NCBI RefSeq assembly: GCF_016598615.1
Contig: NZ_CP066831.1
Span: 7,068,001-7,132,000 of the forward strand
Length of the DNA: 64,000 bases
Direction: 5' to 3'
Source: Streptomyces liliifuscus
Lineage (GTDB): Bacteria > Actinomycetota > Actinomycetes > Streptomycetales > Streptomycetaceae
Shown here: positions 57,068 through 64,000 of the stretch, in pieces
How the letters are laid out: the number at the start of each line of letters is the position of its first letter
Position numbering within the stretch: position 1 is the first letter of the stretch
The notes under the pieces: model-generated
Databases searched by the model: none
Told to the model about the DNA's origin: nothing
The model's input: only the letters and a program-made list of their open reading frames with translations
Program-made: the position numbers and the translations under genes

Positions 57068-58252
57068 CTACGACTTGGCCCGCTCCCGGGCCAACTCGGC
57101 GGCGTCCCTCTTGAACGCCCACTCCATCTTCGGCTCCATCGCGAAGCGGAACGCCCGCTGCACAGGCGGAGTGCACAGCACCGTGATGACCGCGGCGGCG
57201 GCGACCGTGAGGAAGATCTCGCCGAGCGGCTGGTTCAGCCACGCGTAGTCGTCGTACCAGCCCCAGAAGCGGGAGCCCTTGGCGAGGAAGCCGTGCAGCA
57301 GATAGCCGTACAGCGTGCCCGCGCCGAGCACGGTGAACCACATCCTGCGGCGCGGCACCCAGGCGAAGAAGCACGAGGTGAGCACCATCGAGCAGCCGAA
57401 CATGGCGAGCGTCATCACGACACCGGCCCACCAGGGGGCGCCCAACTCCTGGGCGCTGTCGCGGTGGTAGAACCACGCCGAGTTCATCCGCGGCCCCGCC
57501 CAGTAGGCGAAGGCGAGCGCGCCCAGAAGGACCGGAACCGACAGGATCCGCACCTCGCGGCGCCGCATGAGCTGGAAGTGCTCGGGCTTCATGAACAGGC
57601 CCACGACGAAGAACGGCAGGAACTGCAGGACGCGTTGGAGGTCCAGGTCGTCGCCGATGTCGGGCGAGACGGAGGCGAGCATCGCGATGGCGAGCGCGAG
57701 CGGCACGGGCCAGCGCACGACCTTCCACAGCGGGACCGTCATCCGCCACACGAACAGCGCGACCAGGAACCATGTGAGGTACCAGGGGTCGAGCAGGCTG
57801 ATCGGGTGGCTCGGGTCGTCGTCCGCCCACTTCTTGAAGAGGGAGTACGCGACCTCGAAGAGGATGTACGGCACGGCGATGCCCGTGACCAGCCGCTGGA
57901 GCCGGTCGGTGCGCATGTCGAAACTGCGGGAGAAGTAGCCGGAGATGAGGATGAAGGCCGGCATGTGGAAGGTGTAGACGACCATGTAGAGCGCCTCGGC
58001 GGCGCGGCTGTGGTCGGTCAGCGGTTCCCAGGCGTGACCCATCGCGACGAACACGATCGCCAGGTACTTGGCGTTGTCGAAGAACGCGTCGCGCTGCTTG
58101 GCGGGCTTGGTGCCCGGCCCGGTGGCGGCGGCACCCGGTTGCGGGGATCCCGGGGTCCGTGGTGGTCGCGGGCTGGGTACACCCGGCGCCGGCGTCTGGG
58201 CCGACGGGAGCGGAGCCCTCTGATGGCCGTGCGGACGGAGCGAGTTCGTCAC
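57068..58252 (-). CDS. Membrane acyltransferase (acyltransferase-3 type)
   Basis: A 394-aa protein; GTG 58252 (VTNSLRPHGHQRAP) has GGGAGG just upstream, and GTG 58264 is the alternative. A Pro/Ala-rich cytoplasmic N-terminus (about 50 aa) and ten TM helices. Signature of OatA/WecH-type acetyltransferases: RDAFFDNAKYLAIVFVAMGHAWEPL (conserved His in MGH) and FHMPAFILISGYFSRSF. It probably O-acylates a surface sugar or lipid. Stop lies 10 bp from the convergent HD gene. Confidence 0.9.
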   Translation of the reverse strand: MTNSLRPHGHQRAPLPSAQTPAPGVPSPRPPRTPGSPQPGAAATGPGTKPAKQRDAFFDNAKYLAIVFVAMGHAWEPLTDHSRAAEALYMVVYTFHMPAFILISGYFSRSFDMRTDRLQRLVTGIAVPYILFEVAYSLFKKWADDDPSHPISLLDPWYLTWFLVALFVWRMTVPLWKVVRWPVPLALAIAMLASVSPDIGDDLDLQRVLQFLPFFVVGLFMKPEHFQLMRRREVRILSVPVLLGALAFAYWAGPRMNSAWFYHRDSAQELGAPWWAGVVMTLAMFGCSMVLTSCFFAWVPRRRMWFTVLGAGTLYGYLLHGFLAKGSRFWGWYDDYAWLNQPLGEIFLTVAAAAVITVLCTPPVQRAFRFAMEPKMEWAFKRDAAELARERAKS

Positions 58253-58831
58253 AGACCCTCCCACCAGGAGCTGGGGGAGACGATCCTGGACCTCGCTGCG
58301 CGTGCGGGGGACGAGGCAGCGTAGAACATCTGAGGCACCCTAGCGTTGTCTGTGTGATTTCGTAAAACCTCTGAGGCGAATCCTGCTTATCGCTGTACGA
58401 GTACCCGGTATTTGGCGAAGTCGTCATGCGGATGCCTGTGTCGATCGTCATACCGCAAGCGGGTGTTACGTCCTGATTCGTCACGACTAAATGGTGCATA
58501 ACGCCCGCGGGCGACTCTGGTGAAATGTCCGGTTGATTCGTCTTTAGTGACCCGTCCTCAGCCTTGTTGCTGTGCCTGTGGCAACAATTCGAATTGGCTG
58601 CGAACAGGTTGTGTGGACGAGTGTGTGGACATGGAAACGATCTTCCTGAATTTCCTGTGAGAGGGATCCGTCGAATTGCCGTGCGACGCGCGGCCGTTCG
58701 CGTCTGTGACCGAACGATGGCTCACCCGCCGCATACGCCGGGCTCGTTGGTGGCACGATGGTTCTGGCGGGGGTGCGCGGGGTTGCACCTCCGGGCCGGG
58801 AGAGCGGACCGACCGTAGGGTGTGATCAGTT
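58253..58831. other. Gene-poor, AT-richer intergenic stretch
   Basis: The 579 bp have visibly more A+T than the flanking genes (for example TTCGTCACGACTAAATGGTG and GAATTTCCTGTGAGAGG) and stop codons in most frames. Contains a hairpin TTGTTGC/GCAACAA (58564-58587) and a perfect palindrome CAATTCGAATTG (58585-58596). No gene seen; an open 84-codon frame at 58564 has unlike codon use. Confidence 0.5.
58564..58596. promoter_or_regulatory. Hairpin overlapping a TTCGAA palindrome
   Basis: Arms TTGTTGC (58564-58570) and GCAACAA (58581-58587), loop of 10 nt; CAATTCGAATTG (58585-58596) overlaps the second arm. Could be a non-coding RNA feature or binding site. Confidence 0.35.
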
Positions 58832-59026
58832 GTGGCCATTTCGCTGTCAGTGGTGCTTCTGTTGGGGATCGTCCTGGTGGTGTTGATACGAGGGGGATCG
58901 ATCAAGGGCGGGCCGGCGGTGGTCGCCGTGCTCTTCGGTTTCTTCCTCGCCTCCACAGGTATGGCGGACGACATCCAACGGTTCCTCAACTCGGTAGCGG
59001 AGACCATCAACTCGATCCAGTTCTGA
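58832..59026 (+). CDS. Small membrane protein (64 aa)
   Basis: GTG 58832 (MAISLSVVLLLGIVLVVLIRGG). Two hydrophobic helices (1-20, about 28-44: AVVAVLFGFFLASTGMA) joined by a basic Gly turn RGGSIKGGP, and an amphipathic tail DDIQRFLNSVAETINSIQF. Similar short proteins are common in Streptomyces, often near mobile elements, with unknown function. The ribosome site is weak. Isolated between an AT-rich spacer and a repeat region. Confidence 0.7.
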   Translation: MAISLSVVLLLGIVLVVLIRGGSIKGGPAVVAVLFGFFLASTGMADDIQRFLNSVAETINSIQF

Positions 59027-59280
59027 GCTTCCGGGCGACTCGGGGACGCCCGGAGGGCAAGGGCATCGGGGGAGCGGACGGGTTCCGGCGGCATGCCACG
59101 GCCCGACAGTCCGGCGGAACGTTCACCCCTGTACGTGCCGTCGGCCGGCGCCGACGAGGGCCCACAGCTCCCGCGCCCGCCCGGAACCCGAACAGGTCGC
59201 GCCTGTACGGAATCCGCTCGGTCCCCGCGGTGGACGCACGACCCCTCCGGCCGACGTACGACTTCTCATCCGGCCATCCG

Positions 59281-59340
59281 GACATCCATCCGGACATCCA
59301 TCCGGACATCCATCCGGACATCCATCCGGACATCGATTCG
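59281..59340. repeat. 12-bp tandem repeat (GACATCCATCCG)
   Basis: Four exact units (59281-59328) plus one changed unit (59329-59340), flanked by partial units CATCCGGCCATCCG and GACATCCGGCC. Lies in the 372-bp spacer before the hydrolase gene, which otherwise holds no gene. Confidence 0.85.
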
Positions 59341-59398
59341 GACATCCGGCCAGCCGTCTTCTTCTCAGCCGTCCTCCCGACCGAAGGAGCCCGAGGAA

Positions 59399-60238
59399 GT
59401 GAGCCCCGAGAACACCTGGCAGCTGCGTGAGAGCTGGGAGAGCCCGATCGGAACCCTCCGGTGGGACCGCCTCGGGCCACAGGACGGTCCGCCGGTGGTG
59501 CTGCTGCACGGCACCCCGTTCTCGTCCTACGTGTGGCACGAGATCGCCCCGGCGCTCGCCGCCGACGGCCACCGGGTCCACGTCTGGGACATGCCCGGCT
59601 ACGGCAGCTCCCAGAAGAGCGACGGCCAGGACGTCTCCCTCAGGGCGCAGGGCGAGGTGTTCGCCGAGCTCCTGGGGGTCTGGGGACTGTCGAACCCGTC
59701 GGTGATCGCGCACGACTTCGGCGGCTGCGTCGCGCTCCGCGCGCATCTGCTGCACAAGGCCGAGTACCGGCGCCTCGCCCTGGTCGACCCGGTCGCGCTC
59801 GCCCCCTGGGGCTCCCCCTTCTTCCGTCTGGTCGCCGAGCACGCGGCGGTCTTCGGGCAACTGCCCGCACCGCTGCACGAGGCCCTGGTCCGTGAGTACG
59901 TGAGCTCCGCGAGCCATCGGGGACTGCTGCCCGGGGTACTGGACGAACTGGTCGCCCCCTGGACGGACACGTCGGGACAGCCCGCGTTCTACCGCCAGAT
60001 CGCCCAGGCCGACCAGCGCCACACGGACGAGATCCAACCCCTCTATCCCACGCTGAACCTGCCCGTCACCGTCTGCTGGGCCACCGAGGACACCTGGATC
60101 CCACCGGCCAAGGGCGAGGAACTCGCCTCCCTGATCCCGGGCGCCCGACTCCGCCCGATCCCGGACGCGGGTCACCTGGTCCCCCTGGACGCCCCGGCCC
60201 GCCTCCTGGGCGAACTGATCGCCTTCCTCCGGAACTGA
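59399..60238 (+). CDS. Alpha/beta hydrolase
   Basis: A 279-aa protein from GTG 59399 (VSPENTWQLRESW), AAGGAG 9 nt upstream; the frame is open far upstream only because of the 12-bp repeat. Fold marks: VVLLHGTPFSSYVWHEI (oxyanion HG), nucleophile Asp in VIAHDFGGCVAL (H-D-F-G-G in place of G-x-S-x-G, the haloalkane-dehalogenase/epoxide-hydrolase type), acid in VCWATEDTWIP and His in PDAGHLVPLDAP. The Asp nucleophile suggests a dehalogenase or epoxide hydrolase rather than an esterase. Terminated by a strong hairpin. Confidence 0.9.
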   Translation: MSPENTWQLRESWESPIGTLRWDRLGPQDGPPVVLLHGTPFSSYVWHEIAPALAADGHRVHVWDMPGYGSSQKSDGQDVSLRAQGEVFAELLGVWGLSNPSVIAHDFGGCVALRAHLLHKAEYRRLALVDPVALAPWGSPFFRLVAEHAAVFGQLPAPLHEALVREYVSSASHRGLLPGVLDELVAPWTDTSGQPAFYRQIAQADQRHTDEIQPLYPTLNLPVTVCWATEDTWIPPAKGEELASLIPGARLRPIPDAGHLVPLDAPARLLGELIAFLRN

Positions 60239-60313
60239 AGCCGGAAAGAAGCCGGAAAAGGAGCCGGAACCGAACCCGAACGGATCCGCGCCCGAACCCG
60301 CCCCGGAAACGCG

Positions 60314-60354
60314 TCAGGGCCAGGTCGGAGAGTGAATCTCCGACCTGGCCCTGA
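60314..60354. terminator. Strong terminator hairpin
   Basis: Perfect 18-bp arms (TCAGGGCCAGGTCGGAGA, 60314-60331, and its complement 60337-60354), 5-nt loop, between the hydrolase and the convergent tRNA-Gly gene. Confidence 0.85.
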
Positions 60355-60363
60355 GCCGTACAG

Positions 60364-60434
60364 AGCGGGCGACGGGAATCGAACCCGCGTAGCTAGTTTG
60401 GAAGACTAGGGCTCTACCATTGAGCTACGCCCGC
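60364..60434 (-). tRNA. tRNA-Gly (anticodon TCC)
   Basis: 71 nt with discriminator. Acceptor GCGGGCG/CGCCCGC, D-stem GCTC/GAGC, anticodon arm CTAGT-CTTCCAA-ACTAG, T-arm GCGGG-TTCGATT-CCCGT. CCA is not encoded (TCTG follows). The anticodon TCC reads GGA/GGG. Confidence 0.95.
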
Positions 60435-60587
60435 ACAGGACGCGCCGCAGGTCAGTGACGCGCGGCACGGAAGCATCGTAGCGGGTCGCACCCCCTCGTC
60501 GCACACCCCGTTCCGGAGGCCCCGAGTGCCCCGTGAAATGCGGGAGCCGCGCCGCCTGCGGGCATGTACCCTACGTCTCGCACCAGA

Positions 60588-60664
60588 CGGGGTGTGGCGC
60601 AGCTTGGTAGCGCGTCCGCTTTGGGAGCGGAAGGCCGTGGGTTCAAATCCCGCCACCCCGACCA
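60588..60664 (+). tRNA. tRNA-Pro (anticodon TGG)
   Basis: 77 nt including encoded CCA (60662-60664). Acceptor CGGGGTG/CACCCCG, anticodon loop TTTGGGA between CCGC and GCGG, T-loop TTCAAAT. The anticodon TGG reads CCA/CCG. tig follows 187 bp downstream. Confidence 0.95.
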
Positions 60665-60693
60665 CCGTGCCGGACCACCGGCAAGATCACCTT

Positions 60694-60722
60694 TTGGGGC
60701 GTGTCCCGCCTGCGGCTAGTAT
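60694..60722 (+). promoter_or_regulatory. Promoter of tig
   Basis: -35 TTGGGG (60694-60699), 17-bp spacer, -10 TAGTAT (60717-60722), leaving a leader of about 120 nt before the GTG at 60851. Confidence 0.5.
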
Positions 60723-60850
60723 GCAAACTGCGCGCCCGTGTGTCTGCATTGTTACGTCCCTCAAGGGCCGCCAATCCGCTGAGGCTCCGCCGTATCCGGC
60801 AGAGAACGTCAGCAGAACCCAAAGAAGTCAGCCCCCAAGGAGACCGAACC

Positions 60851-62272
60851 GTGAAGAGCGCCGTGGAGACCCTGAACCCGACCCGGGTTCGGCTCAGCAT
60901 CGAGGTGCCCTTCGAGGAGCTCAAGGACAGCCTCGACGCGGCGTACAAGAAGATCAACCAGCAGGTCACGGTGAAGGGGTTCCGGAAGGGCAAGATTCCG
61001 GCGCGCGTCATCGACCAGCGGTTCGGCCGCGGTGCGGTTCTTGAGGAAGCGGTCAACGACGCGCTTCCGAAGTTCTACACCGACGCGGTCAACGAGGCCG
61101 AGCTGAACGTCCTCGGCCAGCCCGAGGTCGACATCACGGAGCTGAAGGACGGCGAGACGCTGAACTTCACCGCCGAGGTCGACGTCCGCCCGACCATCGA
61201 GATCCCGGACTACTCCGGCATCGAGGTCGAGGTCGACGCCGTCGAGGTCAGCGAAGAGGACGTCGACAAGGCCGTCGAGGAGCTGCGTGAGCGCTTCGCT
61301 TCGACCGCCCCGGTCGAGCGTGCCGCCGAGGACGGCGATGTCGTCACCCTCGACCTTGAGGCCAAGGTCGACGGCGAGGTCCTGGAGGACGGCGTCGCGA
61401 GCGGCGTCTCCTACACCATCGGTTCCGGTGAGCTGCTGGATGGCATCGACGACGCCGTGAAGGGCGTGGAGGCCGGTGGCGAGGCCACCTTCGCCTCCGA
61501 GCTCAAGGGTGGCTCGGCAGCCGGCAAGGAGGCCGAGGTCACCGTCAAGGTCACCCAGGTCGCCAAGCGCGAACTGCCCGAGCTGGACGACGACTTCGCG
61601 CAGCTCGCGTCCGAGTTCGACACCCTCGAGGAGCTGCGCGGCGACAGCCGCAAGCGCCTCGAGAACATGAAGCAGTACGACCAGGCCACGCAGGCCCAGG
61701 AGCGCGTCCTGGAGAAGCTGCTCGAGCTCGTCGAGGTGCCCGTCCCCGAGAAGCTGCTCGAGGACGAGATCAACACCCGCAAGCACAACCTGGAGCACCA
61801 CCAGCTCGGCCAGATGGGCATCGACCTCGAGAAGTACCTCGAGATCCAGGGCAAGACGGCCGAGGAGTTCGACACCGAGACCAAGGAAGCCGCGGTCAAG
61901 GGCATCAAGACGCAGTTCGTCCTGGACGAGCTCGTCAACAAGGAGAAGCTGAACGTCAACCAGGAGGAGCTCACCGAGCACCTCATGCGGCGCGCGGCCT
62001 CCTCCGGCATGTCCCCCGACCAGTTCGCCCAGGCGGTCGTCGAGGGCGGCCAGGTCCCGATGCTGGTCGGCGAGGTCGCCCGCGGCAAGGCCCTGGCCGT
62101 CGTGGTCGAGGCCGCCACGGTGAAGGACACCAACGGCGAGCTGGTCGACCTGGACGACGAGGACGAGGACGAGGTCTCTGCCGAGGGCTCGACCGAGGAA
62201 GCGTCCGAGGAGGCCACCGAGGCCCCCAAGGCCGACGCCTCAGAGTCCTCTGAGGAGAAGACCGAGGCCTGA
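60851..62272 (+). CDS. tig: Trigger factor, ribosome-associated chaperone/PPIase
   Basis: A 473-aa protein, GTG 60851 (VKSAVETLNPTRVRL), AAGGAG 9 nt upstream. N-terminal ribosome-binding domain with the signature GFRKGKIPARVIDQRFG; PPIase (FKBP-like) domain about 150-245 (GDVVTLDLEAKVDGEVLEDG ... YTIGSGELLDGIDDAVKGV); C-terminal helical arms (about 250-430). A long acidic Ser/Glu tail (DDEDEDEVSAEGSTEEASEE) is typical of actinobacteria. It binds nascent chains at the exit tunnel and stands next to the clp protease genes, as usual. Confidence 0.98.
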   Translation: MKSAVETLNPTRVRLSIEVPFEELKDSLDAAYKKINQQVTVKGFRKGKIPARVIDQRFGRGAVLEEAVNDALPKFYTDAVNEAELNVLGQPEVDITELKDGETLNFTAEVDVRPTIEIPDYSGIEVEVDAVEVSEEDVDKAVEELRERFASTAPVERAAEDGDVVTLDLEAKVDGEVLEDGVASGVSYTIGSGELLDGIDDAVKGVEAGGEATFASELKGGSAAGKEAEVTVKVTQVAKRELPELDDDFAQLASEFDTLEELRGDSRKRLENMKQYDQATQAQERVLEKLLELVEVPVPEKLLEDEINTRKHNLEHHQLGQMGIDLEKYLEIQGKTAEEFDTETKEAAVKGIKTQFVLDELVNKEKLNVNQEELTEHLMRRAASSGMSPDQFAQAVVEGGQVPMLVGEVARGKALAVVVEAATVKDTNGELVDLDDEDEDEVSAEGSTEEASEEATEAPKADASESSEEKTEA

Positions 62273-62291
62273 TCGCCTCACCAGTACGTAC

Positions 62292-62325
62292 TACGGGCCC
62301 CCGGGACATGTCCTGGGGGCCCGTA
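62292..62325. terminator. Terminator after tig
   Basis: TACGGGCCCCCGGGA (62292-62306) with TCCTGGGGGCCCGTA (62311-62325): 14 of 15 Watson-Crick plus one G-T pair, 4-nt loop. Confidence 0.85.
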
Positions 62326-62462
62326 GGGCCTTCCAGGGGCGCGGGGAACTGCGCGAGCGACCCACCACCGACCCGCACCCGCCGACGCACCATCCGTGGC
62401 AGACGCGACCGCGCCCCCGCGGGGGCTGGCCGCGCGGTTCCCCGCGCCCCTTACGGGGCAGG
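62326..62462. repeat. Convergent pair of dispersed GGGGCGCGGGG elements
   Basis: Plus copy (CCAGGGGCGCGGGGAACTGC then GCGAGCGACCCACC, from about 62332) and minus copy (CTGGCCGCGCGGTTCCCCGC then GCCCCTTACGGGG, ending about 62459) with a 40-bp CACC-rich centre, between tig and clpP1. Confidence 0.75.
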
Positions 62463-62494
62463 CCGTAACCCCTGCTCACCCAGCGGAGCGCATG

Positions 62495-62508
62495 CGCTCA
62501 CAGCGAAC
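62495..62508 (-). promoter_or_regulatory. ClgR binding box upstream of clpP1
   Basis: Minus strand reads GTTCGC-TGTGA-GCG (62508-62495), an exact match to the Streptomyces ClgR consensus GTTCGC-N5-GCG. ClgR activates clpP1 clpP2, clpC and lon. A -10-like TAGGGT at 62547-62552 is correctly placed 38 bp downstream. Confidence 0.85.
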
Positions 62509-62674
62509 AGTCACCTCTGCGGGATTCCCCGGAGGGACCCGCGCGTTAGGGTCCATGAGTACGAGGGCAGGGGAGTCCCCGGAGCCGTCCGACACGGCGC
62601 GCACACGGGGTCCCACGCCCCCAGCAGAAGACGTGAGACGGCCCGGCGCCGTCGTAAGACGAGCAGGTGGATAC

Positions 62675-63292
62675 GTGACGAATCTGATGCCCACAGCCGC
62701 CGGCGACCCCATCGGTGGTGGCCTCGGCGACCAGGTCTACAACCGGCTGCTCGGCGAGCGGATCATCTTCCTCGGCCAGGCGGTCGACGACGACATCGCC
62801 AACAAGATCACGGCGCAGCTGCTGCTCCTTGCCTCCGACCCGGAGAAGGACATCTACCTCTACATCAACAGCCCCGGCGGCTCGATCACCGCTGGCATGG
62901 CGATCTACGACACCATGCAGTACATCAAGAACGACGTGGTGACGATCGCGATGGGCATGGCGGCCTCCATGGGCCAGTTCCTGCTGAGCGCGGGTACTCC
63001 GGGCAAGCGCTTCGCGCTGCCGAACGCGGAGATCCTGATCCACCAGCCCTCGGCTGGCCTCGCCGGTTCCGCGTCGGACATCAAGATCCACGCCGAGCGA
63101 CTGCTGCACACCAAGAAGCGGATGGCGGAGCTGACCTCCTTCCACACCGGCCAGACCGTGGAGCAGATCACCCGCGACTCGGACCGGGACCGCTGGTTCG
63201 ACCCGATCGAGGCCAAGGCGTACGGCCTCATCGACGACATCATGCCCACCGCTGCCGGAATGCCTGGCGGCGGCGGCACCGGAGCGGCCTAG
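62675..63292 (+). CDS. clpP1: ATP-dependent Clp protease proteolytic subunit ClpP1
   Basis: A 205-aa protein from GTG 62675 (VTNLMPTAAGDPIGG) with AGCAGG upstream; ATG 62555 is an in-frame alternative but sits at the presumed transcript start, and ATG 62687 is also possible. Catalytic Ser in MGMAASMGQFLLSAG (Ser-x2-Gly), His in ALPNAEILIHQP, Asp near SDRDRWFDP. With ClpP2 it forms the mixed tetradecamer of Streptomyces that degrades proteins such as ClgR and PopR with ClpC/ClpX. Confidence 0.97.
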   Translation: MTNLMPTAAGDPIGGGLGDQVYNRLLGERIIFLGQAVDDDIANKITAQLLLLASDPEKDIYLYINSPGGSITAGMAIYDTMQYIKNDVVTIAMGMAASMGQFLLSAGTPGKRFALPNAEILIHQPSAGLAGSASDIKIHAERLLHTKKRMAELTSFHTGQTVEQITRDSDRDRWFDPIEAKAYGLIDDIMPTAAGMPGGGGTGAA

Positions 63293-63394
63293 GTCGGCAC
63301 ACAGCCGACCCCGGTGCCGGCGTAGACCGGCACCAAGCCCCTCCGAGCCCCCAGCCGACCGCCTCAGCCCTTATCAGGCTTTCCAGGAGACACA

Positions 63395-64000
63395 GTGAAC
63401 GACTTCCCCGGCAGCGGCCTCTACGCCCGCACAGAGGCCGAGTACACCGGCCCTCGCGCGGAGTCCCGCTACGTCATCCCGCGCTTCGTCGAGCGCACCT
63501 CGCAGGGCGTCCGTGAGTACGACCCGTACGCGAAGCTCTTCGAGGAGCGCGTGATCTTCCTCGGCGTGCAGATCGACGACGCCTCCGCCAACGACGTCAT
63601 GGCGCAGCTGCTGTGCCTGGAGTCGATGGACCCCGACCGGGACATCTCGGTCTACATCAACAGCCCCGGTGGCTCCTTCACGGCACTCACTGCGATTTAC
63701 GACACGATGCAGTTCGTGAAGCCGGACGTTCAGACGGTCTGCATGGGCCAGGCGGCCTCGGCCGCCGCGATCCTGCTGGCCGCCGGTACGCCGGGCAAGC
63801 GCATGGCACTTCCCAACGCCCGCGTGCTGATCCACCAGCCGTACAGCGAGACCGGCCGAGGCCAGGTCTCGGACCTCGAAATCGCGGCCAACGAGATCCT
63901 TCGTATGCGTGCTCAGCTGGAAGACATGCTGGCCAAGCACTCGACGACGCCGATCGAGAAGATCCGCGAGGACATCGAGCGCGACAAGATCCTCACGGCC
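63395..64000 (+). CDS. clpP2: Clp protease proteolytic subunit ClpP2, 3' end cut by window
   Basis: Starts at GTG 63395 (VNDFPGSGLYARTEAEYTG) with CAGGAGA upstream, 102 bp after clpP1 in the same operon. 202 codons lie in the window; about 15-20 are lost. Ser in CMGQAASAAAILLAAG, His in ALPNARVLIHQPYSE, Asp in KIREDIERDK. Usual length is about 219 aa. Partner of ClpP1. Confidence 0.97.
   Translation, partial: MNDFPGSGLYARTEAEYTGPRAESRYVIPRFVERTSQGVREYDPYAKLFEERVIFLGVQIDDASANDVMAQLLCLESMDPDRDISVYINSPGGSFTALTAIYDTMQFVKPDVQTVCMGQAASAAAILLAAGTPGKRMALPNARVLIHQPYSETGRGQVSDLEIAANEILRMRAQLEDMLAKHSTTPIEKIREDIERDKILTA

Noticed and set aside
58564..58818. 84-codon frame before the small membrane protein
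   Set aside because: Cys/Arg-rich translation, AT-richer and without third-position GC bias, no ribosome site.
59281..59340. Possible CRISPR array
   Set aside because: Units are 12 bp and contiguous with no spacers; a simple tandem repeat.
60364..60664. Attachment site at the tRNA genes
   Set aside because: No integrase, no duplicated tRNA 3' end found in the window; the neighbourhood is core (tig-clpP).

Overview
The window is a high-GC actinobacterial chromosome segment, almost certainly Streptomyces. Codon third positions are nearly all G or C, GTG starts are common, and stop/start overlaps are frequent. The right end carries trigger factor (tig), clpP1 and clpP2 in the usual Streptomyces order, with a textbook ClgR box in front of clpP1. 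To their left are pepN, a mycothiol-dependent nitroreductase-like gene, rpiB and a Nei-type glycosylase. There is no rRNA, CRISPR array, transposase or prophage module. Two tRNA genes (Gly-TCC, Pro-TGG) precede tig.

Layout. 1-3.4 kb: end-truncated TerD-family gene and an ECF-like sigma factor with a membrane partner. 3.4-9.6 kb: secreted subtilase, CGNR-type regulator divergent from a VOC protein, flavin/PNPOx-type protein, Nudix hydrolase. 9.9-16 kb: Tat-exported phosphoesterase, a two-component system, a small membrane protein, a serine hydrolase of the beta-lactamase fold, a DinB-like protein. 16.1-21.6 kb: an overlapping pair, an LCAT-like alpha/beta hydrolase followed by a 1,367-aa protein with caspase-like, NACHT/STAND ATPase and WD40-like regions; this is the best candidate for an under-described, possibly defence or cell-death, system. 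21.7-31.8 kb: acetyltransferase, AbiEi/nuclease-like protein, pepN, nitroreductase, a second two-component system and an MMPL exporter.

31.9-40 kb: a sulfur-scavenging block on the minus strand: ROK regulator, then a tiny cysteine-rich leader peptide, then substrate-binding protein, permease, ATPase, flavin monooxygenase and TauD-type dioxygenase with stop/start overlaps, followed by an amino-acid permease. The leader suggests cysteine-sensing attenuation. 40-47 kb: BioY, a decayed FAD oxidase, an LPKTG surface protein divergent from a Ser/Thr kinase, a second amino-acid permease. 47-58 kb: RpiB, Nei, an Eis-like acetyltransferase divergent from a PP2C phosphatase, a CPA2 antiporter with an apparent ATC start, a MacB-like ABC exporter ending in a SpoT-like HD hydrolase, and a membrane acyltransferase. 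58-64 kb: an AT-richer gene-poor stretch, a 64-aa membrane protein, an alpha/beta hydrolase, tRNAs, tig, clpP1 and clpP2 (cut by the window end).

A dispersed intergenic element (core GGGGCGCGGGGAACTGCGCG) occurs about ten times, singly, in tandem or as inverted pairs. One inverted pair lies inside the 3' end of a histidine kinase gene and is translated as its tail.
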